43,182 nucleotides of DNA from an uncultured Granulosicoccaceae bacterium (GCA_938005265.1 CALLOA010000066.1:1-43182); one strand, 5' to 3'. Shown: positions 8,494 through 17,206, counted from the first letter of the stretch. The notes: a model not told the origin generated them from the sequence alone. Numbers and translations: made by a program.

Positions 8494-9726
8494 ATGAAGA
8501 ATCAAATAAATGCAGGCTTACTGGCCTGTGCATTGGTGTTAGCACCCATCGCGGCTCATGCTGATACAGCTGACGGTTCATCCCTTATTGGCAAATCCTG
8601 GGATGAGGTAGTCAGTCTGGCCAAGGGTGGTGAGGTTAATTGGTTTTTATGGGGAGGTTCAGACAACATCAACCAGTATGTTACCGAGTTCATCGGTGGT
8701 ATTTTAAAAGACGACTTCGATATCAAACTTAACAGGGTTGGTCTAAGCGATACTGTAGAGGCTGTCAATATTGTTCTGGGTGAGAAAGAGTCCGGTGTGC
8801 TGGATAAGGGCTCTGTTGATATGATCTGGATCAATGGCGAGAATTTTCGCACTATGAAACAAGGTGGCCTGGCGTTTTGTGGTTATACAGAAACTCTGCC
8901 TAATAATAAGCTCGTTGATTGGAGCAATCCGGCGATAGCCAATGACTTCGGTGTACCGGTAGAAGGTTGTGAGGTGCCGTGGTCAAAAGCTCAGTTCGCT
9001 TTCGCCTACGATACAGCACGCACCAATAGTCCTCCCAAATCAATCCCGGAGATAATTGACTGGGCAAAAGCCAATCCGGGTAAGTTCACCTATCCCGCAC
9101 CCCCGGACTTTAACGGTTCCGTTTTTGTCCGGCACGTATTTTATTACGCCGCAGGTGGTGTGGATAATTTGCTGGGTGATTTTGATCAAGCAAAATATGA
9201 TGAAGTTGCCGCAAAGACATGGGAGATTCTGAACGATCTGGAACCCAGTCTCTGGCGCGAAGGTAAAACCTACCCGGCATCGATTAGTGCGTTGGAGCAA
9301 CTCTATGCTAATTCCGAAGTGGATCTCACCTTTAACTACGAGCCCGCGGGTGTTGGCCTGAATATAGAAAATGGTGTTTTCCCGCCAACTACGCAAGGAT
9401 ATGGCCTGACCGATGGAACCATCGGAAATACCAATTACACTATCATTCCATTTAATTCTCCAAACAAGGCGGCAGCCATGGTGTTGCAAAATGTATTGCT
9501 CTCGGGGCAAGCGCAATATCAAAAAGCACTGCCTGATGTCTGGGGTGCAGCTGCCGCCATTGATGTGTCAAGAACCAGCGATGACATTCAAGCTAAGTTT
9601 GCAAGCCTGAACCCCCACCCGAATGTCGCTCCGGCTGCTGAACTGGCAAAGGCGGCATTGCCCGAGTTACAGGCATCGTGGATATCGGCGATCGAGAAGG
9701 GTTGGCAAGAGAATGTTGGTAACTAG
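8494..9726 (+). CDS. ABC importer substrate-binding protein, YnjB-like
   Basis: Periplasmic solute-binding protein of the importer encoded through 12592. The 410-residue precursor has a signal peptide with a hydrophobic core and a likely cleavage after AAHA at about residue 23. The mature region resembles the YnjB branch of the polyamine/iron-type binding proteins: WDEVVSLAKGGEVNWFLWGGSDNIN near 38-62, a VDMIWINGENF block near 110, and FTYPAPPDFNGSVFVRH near 190. YnjB's ligand is not established, and the sequence does not reveal it. It sits 28 bp after the nucleoside hydrolase and 129 bp before the first permease, the spacer of which holds a perfect 16-bp duplication. Confidence 0.88.
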   Translation: MKNQINAGLLACALVLAPIAAHADTADGSSLIGKSWDEVVSLAKGGEVNWFLWGGSDNINQYVTEFIGGILKDDFDIKLNRVGLSDTVEAVNIVLGEKESGVLDKGSVDMIWINGENFRTMKQGGLAFCGYTETLPNNKLVDWSNPAIANDFGVPVEGCEVPWSKAQFAFAYDTARTNSPPKSIPEIIDWAKANPGKFTYPAPPDFNGSVFVRHVFYYAAGGVDNLLGDFDQAKYDEVAAKTWEILNDLEPSLWREGKTYPASISALEQLYANSEVDLTFNYEPAGVGLNIENGVFPPTTQGYGLTDGTIGNTNYTIIPFNSPNKAAAMVLQNVLLSGQAQYQKALPDVWGAAAAIDVSRTSDDIQAKFASLNPHPNVAPAAELAKAALPELQASWISAIEKGWQENVGN

Positions 9727-9733
9727 CTTTATT

Positions 9734-9765
9734 TGATCCAGCACTAAAATGATCCAGCACTAAAA
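9734..9765. repeat. Perfect 16-bp tandem duplication between binding protein and permease genes
   Basis: TGATCCAGCACTAAAA occurs twice with no gap (9734-9749, 9750-9765), starting 8 bp after the binding-protein stop codon. The 129-bp spacer is the only long gap inside the importer operon. Confidence 0.95.
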
Positions 9766-9855
9766 GTGTGAGTTGCTTGAGCTGGTGCTTTTGATCAGTC
9801 GAGTCATCAGGCACTTTTTCTGCTGGCAATGATCGTGCTACTACGCAGCTGAATC

Positions 9856-10713
9856 ATGTCGGAACGATTAAAAATATTTTTAATGTTGGTGCCGGCGCTG
9901 CTTGTTATTGGGCTGTTGTTTTTCGGTGGGCTTTTCATCGGGCTGATGCGTAGTTTTAACTACATGCCGGTGATCGGCCTCACGGATCCGGACTTGAGTG
10001 CATACCTGTCAGTATTCACTGACCGTGAATTCTATCTGTCTTTTTTGCTGACCTTTCATATCGCGTTTACATCGACTGTAATATCAACCGTGATAGCTGT
10101 GGGGGCTGCGTTACTGTTAAGGCGCCACTTTCTTGGCCGGGCAATCGTTAACTTTCTGTTTCAGCTGAATTTGACGATTCCACACCTGGTTGGTGCTATT
10201 GGCATATTGTATTTGTTTTCTCAATCGGGCAGCTTTGCGCGACTTGCGGCGCACTGGGGCATGATTGCCAGTACCAGTGATTTTCCTGCGCTGGTTTTCG
10301 ACCCCTACGCGGTAGGGATCATACTGCAATATGTTTGGAAAGAAGTGCCGTTCATCGGGGTTATTGTACTAGCCAATATGCAAACGATAGGTGAGGACTA
10401 CGAGAGTGTTGCACGTTCATTAGGTGCTACTCGGTGGCAGTCGTTTCGTTACGTGCTGTTACCGCTTATTTTTCCCGGAATGTTGTCTGCCTCGGTGATG
10501 GTGTTTGCTTTTACTTTCGGGGCTTATGAAATACCTGCTATTTTGGGTGCAAGTTTTCCTGCTGCATTGCCAGTGCTTGCCTATCGCAAATACACTGACG
10601 TAGATTTGGCGGCCCGTCCGGAAGCCATGGCCATGGCAATTGTTATAGCACTGCTTAGCGCGGTAATGATCTACCTGTATCTACGTTACTCACGTAAACG
10701 TATCCGGGGCTGA
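9856..10713 (+). CDS. ABC importer permease subunit 1
   Basis: Inner-membrane permease of the YnjB-like importer, 285 residues with about six hydrophobic helices, the first at residues 6-33. The cytoplasmic EAA loop that docks with the ATPase is visible as ESVARSLGATRWQSFRYVLL near 180-200. It belongs to the binding-protein-dependent transport family of PotB/YnjC type. The next permease starts 2 bp after its stop, so the two are co-translated. Confidence 0.9.
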   Translation: MSERLKIFLMLVPALLVIGLLFFGGLFIGLMRSFNYMPVIGLTDPDLSAYLSVFTDREFYLSFLLTFHIAFTSTVISTVIAVGAALLLRRHFLGRAIVNFLFQLNLTIPHLVGAIGILYLFSQSGSFARLAAHWGMIASTSDFPALVFDPYAVGIILQYVWKEVPFIGVIVLANMQTIGEDYESVARSLGATRWQSFRYVLLPLIFPGMLSASVMVFAFTFGAYEIPAILGASFPAALPVLAYRKYTDVDLAARPEAMAMAIVIALLSAVMIYLYLRYSRKRIRG

Positions 10714-10715
10714 TC

Positions 10716-11540
10716 ATGGTTGGCAAAGACTCTCTAGGAATTAGAAGTTTTCGCTTTCTGACTGGAAGCCTCCTTATAATATGGCTGGTACTGCCACTGA
10801 TACCGCTGGCCATCTGGTCCTTTGCCAAAGGATGGTTTTTCCCCGACTTGCTGCCAACCCATTGGTCTATGAGAGCGTGGGAATATGCCTTCTCGGATAC
10901 TTCCGGTGTTATTGACAGTCTTTGGCTGACAATAGGCATTTCATTGGCCGCAACTGTATTGTCCATACTGATCGGTGTTCCAGCAGGGCGTGCGCTGGGT
11001 TTATATAACTTCAGAGGTAAACAGCTTGTTGAACTCATGATTCTGGCACCCATAATCGTGCCCGGGATTGCTGTGGTGCTCGGTATTCATTCCGTGTTTA
11101 TTTCATTTGGCTTAAATAACACGGTGAGTGGTGTAATACTGGTCCACCTGATACCAACATTGCCCTATATGATATTGGTGATGTCCGGTGTTTTTTCCAA
11201 CTATGATCCTGCTTATGAAGCACAGGCAAGAACGCTTGGCGCTTCACCATTGAAAACATTCTGGTATGTCACGTTACCGTCAATTATGCCGGGTATCATT
11301 GTAGGTGGTTTGTTTGCCTTTCTCGTATCCTGGAGTCAGTACGTTCTTACGTTGCTGATTGGTGGTGGCCGTGTCGTTACCTTACCGTTACTGTTATTCA
11401 ATTTCGCAACCTCAGGTCGCAATGATATTACCGGTGCCATAGGTATGATTTACATATTGCCGGGAATTATCATCCTGTTGTTTACGGCGCGCCATTTGTC
11501 TGGACGTAATGGTGCAGTTGGGAGCTTTGGACAGATTTGA
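10716..11540 (+). CDS. ABC importer permease subunit 2
   Basis: Second inner-membrane permease, 274 residues with about six membrane helices. The EAA loop reads EAQARTLGASPLKTFWYVTLP near 168-188, the docking surface for the ATPase. The family is the PotC-type half of heterodimeric permeases. Its stop overlaps the TTG start of the ATPase by four bases (TTGA), indicating translational coupling. Confidence 0.9.
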   Translation: MVGKDSLGIRSFRFLTGSLLIIWLVLPLIPLAIWSFAKGWFFPDLLPTHWSMRAWEYAFSDTSGVIDSLWLTIGISLAATVLSILIGVPAGRALGLYNFRGKQLVELMILAPIIVPGIAVVLGIHSVFISFGLNNTVSGVILVHLIPTLPYMILVMSGVFSNYDPAYEAQARTLGASPLKTFWYVTLPSIMPGIIVGGLFAFLVSWSQYVLTLLIGGGRVVTLPLLLFNFATSGRNDITGAIGMIYILPGIIILLFTARHLSGRNGAVGSFGQI

Positions 11541-12592
11541 CCCACGTTTCCATACAATCGCTGACTAAAGTTTACCCCGGGGCCAGGGAGCCTGCGCTTG
11601 ATAAGCTTTCTCTGGAAATTGAATCCGGAGAGCTAACAGCGATTTTAGGGCCTTCCGGTTGTGGAAAGACAACAGCCATGAAAATGATTGCCGGGCTTTT
11701 AGCGCCAACTTCCGGTGATGTCACTTTTGATGGTCGTTCAGTTCTTGCTGACAAGCCTGAACATCGGGGCGTTGTCATGGTTTTTCAGAATTACCTGTTA
11801 TTCCCGTACATGAGTGTGGCTGACAATATTGGTTTCGGTTTAAAAATGCGTAAAGCACCGAAACCGGAGATTGAACGTCGTGTGGCGGATATGCTGGAGT
11901 TGGTCAAATTGCCGGATCTGGGACAACGGCGCCCGAGTGAATTGTCGGGTGGGCAACAACAACGTGTAGCTCTGGCACGTGCACTCATTGTTCAACCCAA
12001 GGTTCTTCTACTGGATGAGCCATTGTCCAATCTGGATGCGCATTTGAGAATTGAAATGCGAGACCTTATTCGATCCTTACAGCAGCAGATGGGAATTACA
12101 ACTATTTTTGTCACTCACGACCAGGAAGAAGCCGTCGTACTTGCCGATAAGGTGGCGTTAATTCTCGACGGCACCATGAAGCAATTTGACAGGCCGGAGG
12201 AATTTTACAAGAGGCCGGTTGACGAAGCGACAGCGCGTTTTTTTGGTGGCAGGAACTTCGTTCAGGGCCAGCTGAAAAACGGTGTTTTTGAATCCGGTCT
12301 TGGCAAACTGGCAGTTTCGGAACAGTCAACGGTTGGAAACGGAGAGGGCGCTGGCACGCTCACATTCCGCCCCGAAAACGTGCACCTGGCCACTGATCAT
12401 TCTCAGCCTAATACGTTGCCTGCCAATCTTGTTAAACAGATTTATCTGGGAACGCAGACGCGTTTGCAACTATCTATAGGCAGTCACGAAATCGAGGCTA
12501 TCTGTAATCCGAACGAGGTGGAAGGGCTGATAAACGAACAGGAAATATTGGTGACTATACCTGCGGATGCGGTGTGGTTGCTACCATCTTGA
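11537..12592 (+). CDS. ABC importer ATP-binding protein (PotA-like)
   Basis: Cytoplasmic ATPase powering the importer. The 351 residues hold Walker A GPSGCGKTT near 38-46, Q-loop VFQNYLLFPYMSV near 82, signature LSGGQQQR near 136, Walker B VLLLDEPLSNLD near 156 and the switch histidine in FVTHDQEEA near 194. A C-terminal TOBE-type domain follows (residues about 240-350). It starts at TTG 11537, inside the permease stop. All catalytic residues are present, so the transporter should be functional. The family includes spermidine, ferric and YnjD-type importers; substrate cannot be assigned from the ATPase. Confidence 0.93.
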   Translation: MTHVSIQSLTKVYPGAREPALDKLSLEIESGELTAILGPSGCGKTTAMKMIAGLLAPTSGDVTFDGRSVLADKPEHRGVVMVFQNYLLFPYMSVADNIGFGLKMRKAPKPEIERRVADMLELVKLPDLGQRRPSELSGGQQQRVALARALIVQPKVLLLDEPLSNLDAHLRIEMRDLIRSLQQQMGITTIFVTHDQEEAVVLADKVALILDGTMKQFDRPEEFYKRPVDEATARFFGGRNFVQGQLKNGVFESGLGKLAVSEQSTVGNGEGAGTLTFRPENVHLATDHSQPNTLPANLVKQIYLGTQTRLQLSIGSHEIEAICNPNEVEGLINEQEILVTIPADAVWLLPS

Positions 12593-12696
12593 TTAACCAG
12601 TATCGGCAAGATTTAGCCATCTCTGGATAGATGTGATTTCTCTAGAACTGAAGGCGAGGTACAATTGTTTCTTGTGATGCACCCCGCAGACAATCG

Positions 12697-14247
12697 ATGA
12701 CTGAAAAGCACAATTCATCACTGTCCCTGTACCAATTGATGAACATGGTAGACGATGCTGTGCGTGAAGCGCTGCCATCAACTTACTGGGTTCGTGCGGA
12801 AGTGCTGAATGTACATCACCGTGGTTATTATCGTCTGGAGCTTTCAAGCTACGAGGATGCAAAAGCGGCGAAAGCTACCGCCATGATCTGGCAGAGTCGC
12901 AAACATATCGTTGAGCAATTCGAAAAAGCCGCGGGTACGCGTTTGGCGACCGGTTTGAAAATACTCATCCGGCTGGAAGTGGCTTTTGATGCACAGTACG
13001 GATTACGGCTTACCGTGGTGGAATTTGACCCGGCGTTTTCTCTCGGTGATATGGAGGCCAGGTTAAATGCGATTCGCACGCGTTTAACCGATTTGGGTGA
13101 AATTGACCGTAACAGGCAGTTGCCAGAACCGGAAGACTTTACCCGTGTGGCAGTCGTTTCTCCTGAATCAGCGGCCGGTCTGGGTGATTTCAGGACTCAG
13201 GCTGATATGCTGGAACAATATAAGTTATGCCATTTCAGCTATTTTCCAGCATTGTTCCAAAGTGACAAGAACGATGACAGCATTCTCGCAGCGTTTGCTA
13301 AAGTGGTTGCTGAGCACAAGGTTAAACCGTTTGATGCATTGGTTGTCATTCGTGGCGGAGGTGATAAAGCAGGCCTTTATGAGCTTAATAAAATCAAAAT
13401 CGCCCGTGGCATTTGCCGTATGCCGATGCCCGTGCTGGTTGGCGTTGGTCACGAGCGTGACACGACCATCCTGGATGAACTGGCATTACGTGCGTTTCCA
13501 ACCCCATCGCTGGTCGTGGCTCATATTCTCAACGCCGTTATAGATAATGCGCGTGACGCTCGAAGCGACCACTTGCAATTACAAAAACATGCTGCGCGAT
13601 TGCTTGAAAGATCGAGGCAGGATTGCATAAACAGTAACCAGCGACTGCTGCGCCACGCTTTTGATCAGCTCAATGCTGCACGACAGGCCGCGCAGACGGC
13701 ACATTTCACCATTCGCACGGGCCCGCTTGAACTGCTGGCAGCGTGTAGAAAAAGCGTGGAACAGCAACAGGCATCGCTGCAAAGAAATGCCCAAAATGCT
13801 GTAGTATCAATGAGAGCATTGATCCTGTCTGAACAGGTATTGCTGATGAGCAGCGCTAGTCGCACGCTTGAAGATGCGCGTGACAGGATAGCCGTTGCGC
13901 GAACCACCATGATTAACGGTGGCCGTGAATCTGTGCTTACCCAAAAGCATGTACTGTCACAAATGAAGCAGGCAACTATCACGAACACGCGGCTATCGTT
14001 GCAATCTGCCCGGCATGCGATACAGCAATTCAACTCAACGATTCAGCATCTGGACCCTAAAAATGTTCTGGAGCGCGGTTTTGCGCTGATTTTATCCACG
14101 ACAAGCTCGGGTGAAGAAATTGTTGTCACCGACAAGCGCAGTGCAGCCAAGCAAGAGGAGCTAGCTATCAGGTTCCGTGATGGTGAAATCATTACAAGAA
14201 CAGACCTGGCCAGTAAACCTTCCCGTACCGGAAAACACAAAACATGA
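12697..14247 (+). CDS. xseA: Exodeoxyribonuclease VII large subunit
   Basis: Large subunit of exonuclease VII, which degrades single-stranded DNA from both ends to oligonucleotides. The 516-residue protein has an N-terminal OB-fold (residues 1-115), a catalytic domain with RVAVVSPESAAGLGDF near 150 and the conserved VVIRGGGDKAGLYELN and VGVGHERDTTILDE near 220-260, then a long coiled-coil region, and a C-terminal segment with LDPKNVLERGFAL that pairs with XseB. The N-terminus and the GGGDKAGL form differ a little from the E. coli GGGS(I/L)EDL pattern. xseB overlaps by four bases (ATGA). Confidence 0.9.
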   Translation: MTEKHNSSLSLYQLMNMVDDAVREALPSTYWVRAEVLNVHHRGYYRLELSSYEDAKAAKATAMIWQSRKHIVEQFEKAAGTRLATGLKILIRLEVAFDAQYGLRLTVVEFDPAFSLGDMEARLNAIRTRLTDLGEIDRNRQLPEPEDFTRVAVVSPESAAGLGDFRTQADMLEQYKLCHFSYFPALFQSDKNDDSILAAFAKVVAEHKVKPFDALVVIRGGGDKAGLYELNKIKIARGICRMPMPVLVGVGHERDTTILDELALRAFPTPSLVVAHILNAVIDNARDARSDHLQLQKHAARLLERSRQDCINSNQRLLRHAFDQLNAARQAAQTAHFTIRTGPLELLAACRKSVEQQQASLQRNAQNAVVSMRALILSEQVLLMSSASRTLEDARDRIAVARTTMINGGRESVLTQKHVLSQMKQATITNTRLSLQSARHAIQQFNSTIQHLDPKNVLERGFALILSTTSSGEEIVVTDKRSAAKQEELAIRFRDGEIITRTDLASKPSRTGKHKT

Positions 14248-14486
14248 GCCCTAAAAAATCCGTGCCTGAAAATACCGTGGAAGACAAGGCTTCAACTACT
14301 TCCGCTTATCTTGATAATTACACCAAGCTGAAAGATGCAGCAGAATTTCTTGCGAACCAGGAAACACCGGATGTAGATGCCATATTGCCGATGGTAGAGC
14401 AGGGTACCAAGGCTTACGCTGCTTGCCTCGAACGGATCGAGGCTGTTGAGAAAATGCTTAAAGAACTGGATAACAGGGATGAATGA
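14244..14486 (+). CDS. xseB: Exodeoxyribonuclease VII small subunit
   Basis: Eighty-residue helical subunit that wraps the coiled-coil arm of XseA. It is weakly conserved, but size, acidic composition, the predicted helical pair (residues 22-45 and 50-78) ending in ERIEAVEKMLKEL, and the ATGA overlap with xseA support the call. The position directly after xseA is the strongest evidence. Confidence 0.85.
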   Translation: MSPKKSVPENTVEDKASTTSAYLDNYTKLKDAAEFLANQETPDVDAILPMVEQGTKAYAACLERIEAVEKMLKELDNRDE

Positions 14487-14508
14487 AATTATCTCATTGA
14501 CGGTTTGC

Positions 14509-14594
14509 TAGTCATTGCATGTTAGTCATTGCCTGTTAGTCGTTGCATGTTAGTCGTTGAATGTACAGGGCTGGCTGTAATGGCTGGCTGTAAT
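14509..14594. repeat. Cluster of tandem repeats between xseB and the MBL gene
   Basis: Four copies of a 14-bp unit, TAGTCATTGCATGT and one- or two-base variants, lie head to tail at 14509-14522, 14523-14536, 14537-14550 and 14551-14564. After 4 bp a 13-bp unit, GGCTGGCTGTAAT, follows twice in perfect tandem (14569-14581, 14582-14594), reaching the stop codon of the convergent MBL gene. The whole 107-bp convergent spacer is essentially repeats; no terminator is visible. Confidence 0.95.
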
Positions 14595-15505
14595 CAAAGT
14601 AGATTAAGTGGCACTTTAAGCATCGGTTTGCCATCTTCGTCCACAGGAATTTCACCCGCACGCATGTTTACCTGTAAAGACGGGATAATCAGCTTGGGTG
14701 CGTTGAGTTCGGCATCACGTTCTTCACGCATCTTTACGTATTCATCTTCGCTGACGCCATCGCGAATATGGACATTATTTTTTTTCTGTTCATCCACTGT
14801 CGTCTCCCACAGAATGTCGCGCCCGCCTTTACCGTAGTCATGACACATAAATAACCTGGTTTCATCAGGTAACAGCAAGATACGATGAATCGATCGATAG
14901 AGGTCGCGTGCATTACCACCGGGAAAATCGGCACGGCCACTGCCACTGTCAGGCATGAACAGCGCATCTCCAACAAAAGCACAATCGCCAATTACGTGTG
15001 TTGTACATGCTGGTGTGTGGCCGGGGGTATTCATGACCCGGGCTTCTAAGGTCCCGACAGAGTAGCTGTCACCATCAGCAAATAGCCGGTCAAATTGCGA
15101 ACCATCGCGTTGGAAATCTGTGCCTTCATTAAAGATCTTGCCAAAAGTATTCTGGACTTCAGTGATGTGCTCTGAAATACCCAGTTGGCCACCCAGCTGT
15201 GACTGGATGTAGGGGGCGGCTGATAAGTGGTCTGCGTGAACATGGGTTTCAACAATCCATTGCAAATCCCAACCGCCTTTTTTGACTTCGTCAATCAAAT
15301 TGCCAGCACTGGTGTAGCTGATTTTGCCCGCGGCATAATCAATATCCAGTACTGAGTCTATGATTGCGCAATGCCCCGTAGAGGAGTCAACGACTATGTA
15401 GGAAATAGTGTTGGTTGCCGGGTCAAAATACGGGTGAACCTCCGGTTTAACAGAGATATCAGGCTGAAAAGGCAAAGTCGGTATGGCTGTCATTGAGGCT
15501 GTCAT
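14594..15505 (-). CDS. MBL-fold hydrolase, persulfide-dioxygenase-like
   Basis: A 303-residue metallo-beta-lactamase-fold protein of the ETHE1/Blh branch, whose members oxidise glutathione persulfide to sulfite with a single iron. The metal motif is ETHVHADHLSA near residue 85. Further ligand regions are NTPGHTPACT near 160, GDALFMPDSGSGRADFPGG near 180, and the conserved MCHDYG near 220. These features match bacterial persulfide dioxygenases better than glyoxalase II. No fused rhodanese domain and no adjacent SQR or BigR regulator are visible, so the substrate is inferred. The start is ATG 15505; a 12-bp tandem duplication creates a second in-frame ATG at 15493, giving an N-terminus MTASMTAI. 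Confidence 0.85.
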   Translation of the reverse strand: MTASMTAIPTLPFQPDISVKPEVHPYFDPATNTISYIVVDSSTGHCAIIDSVLDIDYAAGKISYTSAGNLIDEVKKGGWDLQWIVETHVHADHLSAAPYIQSQLGGQLGISEHITEVQNTFGKIFNEGTDFQRDGSQFDRLFADGDSYSVGTLEARVMNTPGHTPACTTHVIGDCAFVGDALFMPDSGSGRADFPGGNARDLYRSIHRILLLPDETRLFMCHDYGKGGRDILWETTVDEQKKNNVHIRDGVSEDEYVKMREERDAELNAPKLIIPSLQVNMRAGEIPVDEDGKPMLKVPLNLL

Positions 15506-15508
15506 TGA
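15485..15508. repeat. 12-bp tandem duplication spanning the MBL start codon
   Basis: GGCTGTCATTGA (plus-strand sense) occurs twice without a gap, 15485-15496 and 15497-15508. On the coding strand each copy supplies an ATG ACA GCC, so the start codon itself is duplicated in frame. Confidence 0.93.
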
Positions 15509-15632
15509 TTAGGTACCTGAAGCAATGTCGCTCAGACCACAGATATTGGTAACCTGAGCAAGACCAGAGTAGCCGGGCATCGATGCTTTGACAAACGGCA
15601 AAATCGCGCCGCGTTATGGTAGCATTCTGCGC

Positions 15633-15652
15633 TAGTTATTCTCATTCTAATC
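15633..15652. promoter_or_regulatory. Possible Fur-like operator upstream of the peroxiredoxin
   Basis: Read on the minus strand, the site contains AATGAGAATAA, resembling the core of the Fur consensus, but it matches only partly. It lies 26-45 bases before the start codon. A TTGACA hexamer at 15588-15593 could be a -35 box, although no good -10 follows at the right distance. Confidence 0.25.
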
Positions 15653-15677
15653 GTCAACATTTACGGAGTCCAACACC

Positions 15678-16163
15678 ATGCTGAAAGCCGGCGATACGCT
15701 TCCTTCCATCAAACTCAAGCAAATGACTGCAGATGGCCCCACAGATGTCGACATAGCGGAATATTGCAAAGATCGCACCGTCGTCATTTTTGCGCTACCT
15801 GGCGCTTTCACACCAACCTGCTCGGAGCAGCATGTGCCCGGGTATCTGGAAAACATAGATGCCCTGAAAGCAAAAGGTGTCGATGCGGTTGCCTGCCTTT
15901 CGGTAGCTGATTTTTTTGTTGCAGCCGCCTGGGCTAAAAGTCTTGGTGTGGACGGTCGTATCGATATGCTGTCTGACGGCAACCAGGAGTTTATCAAGGC
16001 AACCGGTACCGATCTTGACCTTAGTGGTGCCGGGCTTGGTCTTCGCTCCAAGCGCTATGCCATGCTGGTTAAGAATGGCGTGATCGAAAAAATTATGCTG
16101 GATGAAAATGCCGGTGAAGCCAATAACAGCAGTGCCTCCGCCATGCTTGAAGCAATCGGCTAA
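15678..16163 (+). CDS. Peroxiredoxin, Prx5 type
   Basis: Thiol peroxidase of 161 residues that reduces hydrogen peroxide and alkyl hydroperoxides. The peroxidatic site is PGAFTPTCSEQHVPGY near residues 40-55, with the catalytic Cys in PTCS. A second Cys lies in AVACLSVADFFV near 73, and the conserved Arg is in GLGLRSKRYAMLV near 125. Length and order match the AhpE/Prx5 glutaredoxin-dependent group. GGAG precedes ATG 15678 by about 9 bases. It is followed after 14 bp by the Ldh-family gene. Confidence 0.93.
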   Translation: MLKAGDTLPSIKLKQMTADGPTDVDIAEYCKDRTVVIFALPGAFTPTCSEQHVPGYLENIDALKAKGVDAVACLSVADFFVAAAWAKSLGVDGRIDMLSDGNQEFIKATGTDLDLSGAGLGLRSKRYAMLVKNGVIEKIMLDENAGEANNSSASAMLEAIG

Positions 16164-16177
16164 AGCAGGAATACATT

Positions 16178-17206
16178 ATGGCAACCCTGTCACTCGATGA
16201 GGCACGTGATCTTGCCTCCAAGGCGCTAGAGGCCCAAGGTTTTTCAAACGAGCAGGCGCAAGCCATTGCACGAACCATTGCCAAGGCCGAGCGGGATGGT
16301 TGTGAATCCCATGGTTTGTTCCGCGTACCATTTTACGTTAAGGCACTCGCTCACCCCCAGACCAATGCCAAGGCAAGGCCGGTGCTCAGCGAGTTGTCGT
16401 CATCCATCGTCAGGGTAGATGGTGCACGTGGATTTTGCCCGCTTGCCCTGGAAACCGGGTTGCCTGCTTTGGAAGAGAAAGCCAAAGCCAATGGTATCGC
16501 TGCGTTAGTCATTAACAACTCCTATAACATTGCCGCATTGTGGCCGGAAGTTGAAGAACTTGCAGTGCGTGGTCTGGTTGCCATGGCCTTCACTTGTGCG
16601 AATGCCTATGTAGCACCTGCGGGTGGTACTAAACCACTGTATGGTACCAACCCGATGGCGTTTGCCTGGCCGCGCAGAGGTAAACCGCCTCTGGTTTTTG
16701 ACCAGGCATCCAGCAGTTCTGCGCGTGGTGAAATTCAGCTGCATGCGCGTGATGGTAAACCGATACCGGAAGGTTGGGCTATTGATGCTGAGGGTAATCC
16801 AACAACCGATCCTGAAGCAGCATTACTGGGTGCGCAACTAACTTTTGGTGGTTACAAAGGTGCGGCTATCGCGTTGATGGTTGAACTGCTGGCAGGTGCT
16901 TTGATCGGCGATTTATTCAGCTACCAATCAACCGAGCGTGACAAATTCGGCTCCGGAGCGCCGTTTGGCGGGGAATTTATTATTGCTATTAACCCGGCCA
17001 CTACTGCCTCTGCTGGTAGCTGCGAAGATATAGTCGCGACAGACAGCAACACACACGCCGAACAGTTGTTTGAACGTTTGTTGTCGCAAGAAGGTACACG
17101 TTTGCCGGGAAGCCGCAGGGTTGCGGTGCGTGAGCAAACAGCTGCTAACGGCACCACTATACCGGATAGTCTTTATGAAACTATTACCGGCTATCTGCAG
17201 GGCTAA
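16178..17206 (+). CDS. Malate/L-lactate dehydrogenase-family reductase (DpkA-like)
   Basis: NAD(P)H-dependent oxidoreductase of the Ldh2/MDH2 fold, 342 residues. The catalytic histidine motif is CESHGLFRVPFYV near residues 45-57. The cofactor region shows YGTNPMAFAWPR near 157 and FGGYKGAAIALMVELLAG near 225. The protein resembles delta1-piperideine-2-carboxylate / delta1-pyrroline-2-carboxylate reductases (DpkA/LhpD), which act in D-lysine, D-proline and hydroxyproline breakdown. Members reducing malate, ureidoglycolate or 2,3-diketogulonate share this fold, so the substrate is not certain. Given purine genes nearby, AllD-type ureidoglycolate dehydrogenase was considered, but the sequence looks more DpkA-like. 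Confidence 0.82.
   Translation: MATLSLDEARDLASKALEAQGFSNEQAQAIARTIAKAERDGCESHGLFRVPFYVKALAHPQTNAKARPVLSELSSSIVRVDGARGFCPLALETGLPALEEKAKANGIAALVINNSYNIAALWPEVEELAVRGLVAMAFTCANAYVAPAGGTKPLYGTNPMAFAWPRRGKPPLVFDQASSSSARGEIQLHARDGKPIPEGWAIDAEGNPTTDPEAALLGAQLTFGGYKGAAIALMVELLAGALIGDLFSYQSTERDKFGSGAPFGGEFIIAINPATTASAGSCEDIVATDSNTHAEQLFERLLSQEGTRLPGSRRVAVREQTAANGTTIPDSLYETITGYLQG

Noticed and set aside
14509..14564. Four-copy 14-bp array as an iteron origin
   Set aside because: No replication gene is nearby and similar duplications of unrelated sequence occur in other spacers.
16178..17206. Ureidoglycolate dehydrogenase AllD as identity of the Ldh-family gene
   Set aside because: It would fit the purine theme, but the sequence reads more like DpkA/LhpD reductases and AllA already acts on ureidoglycolate.
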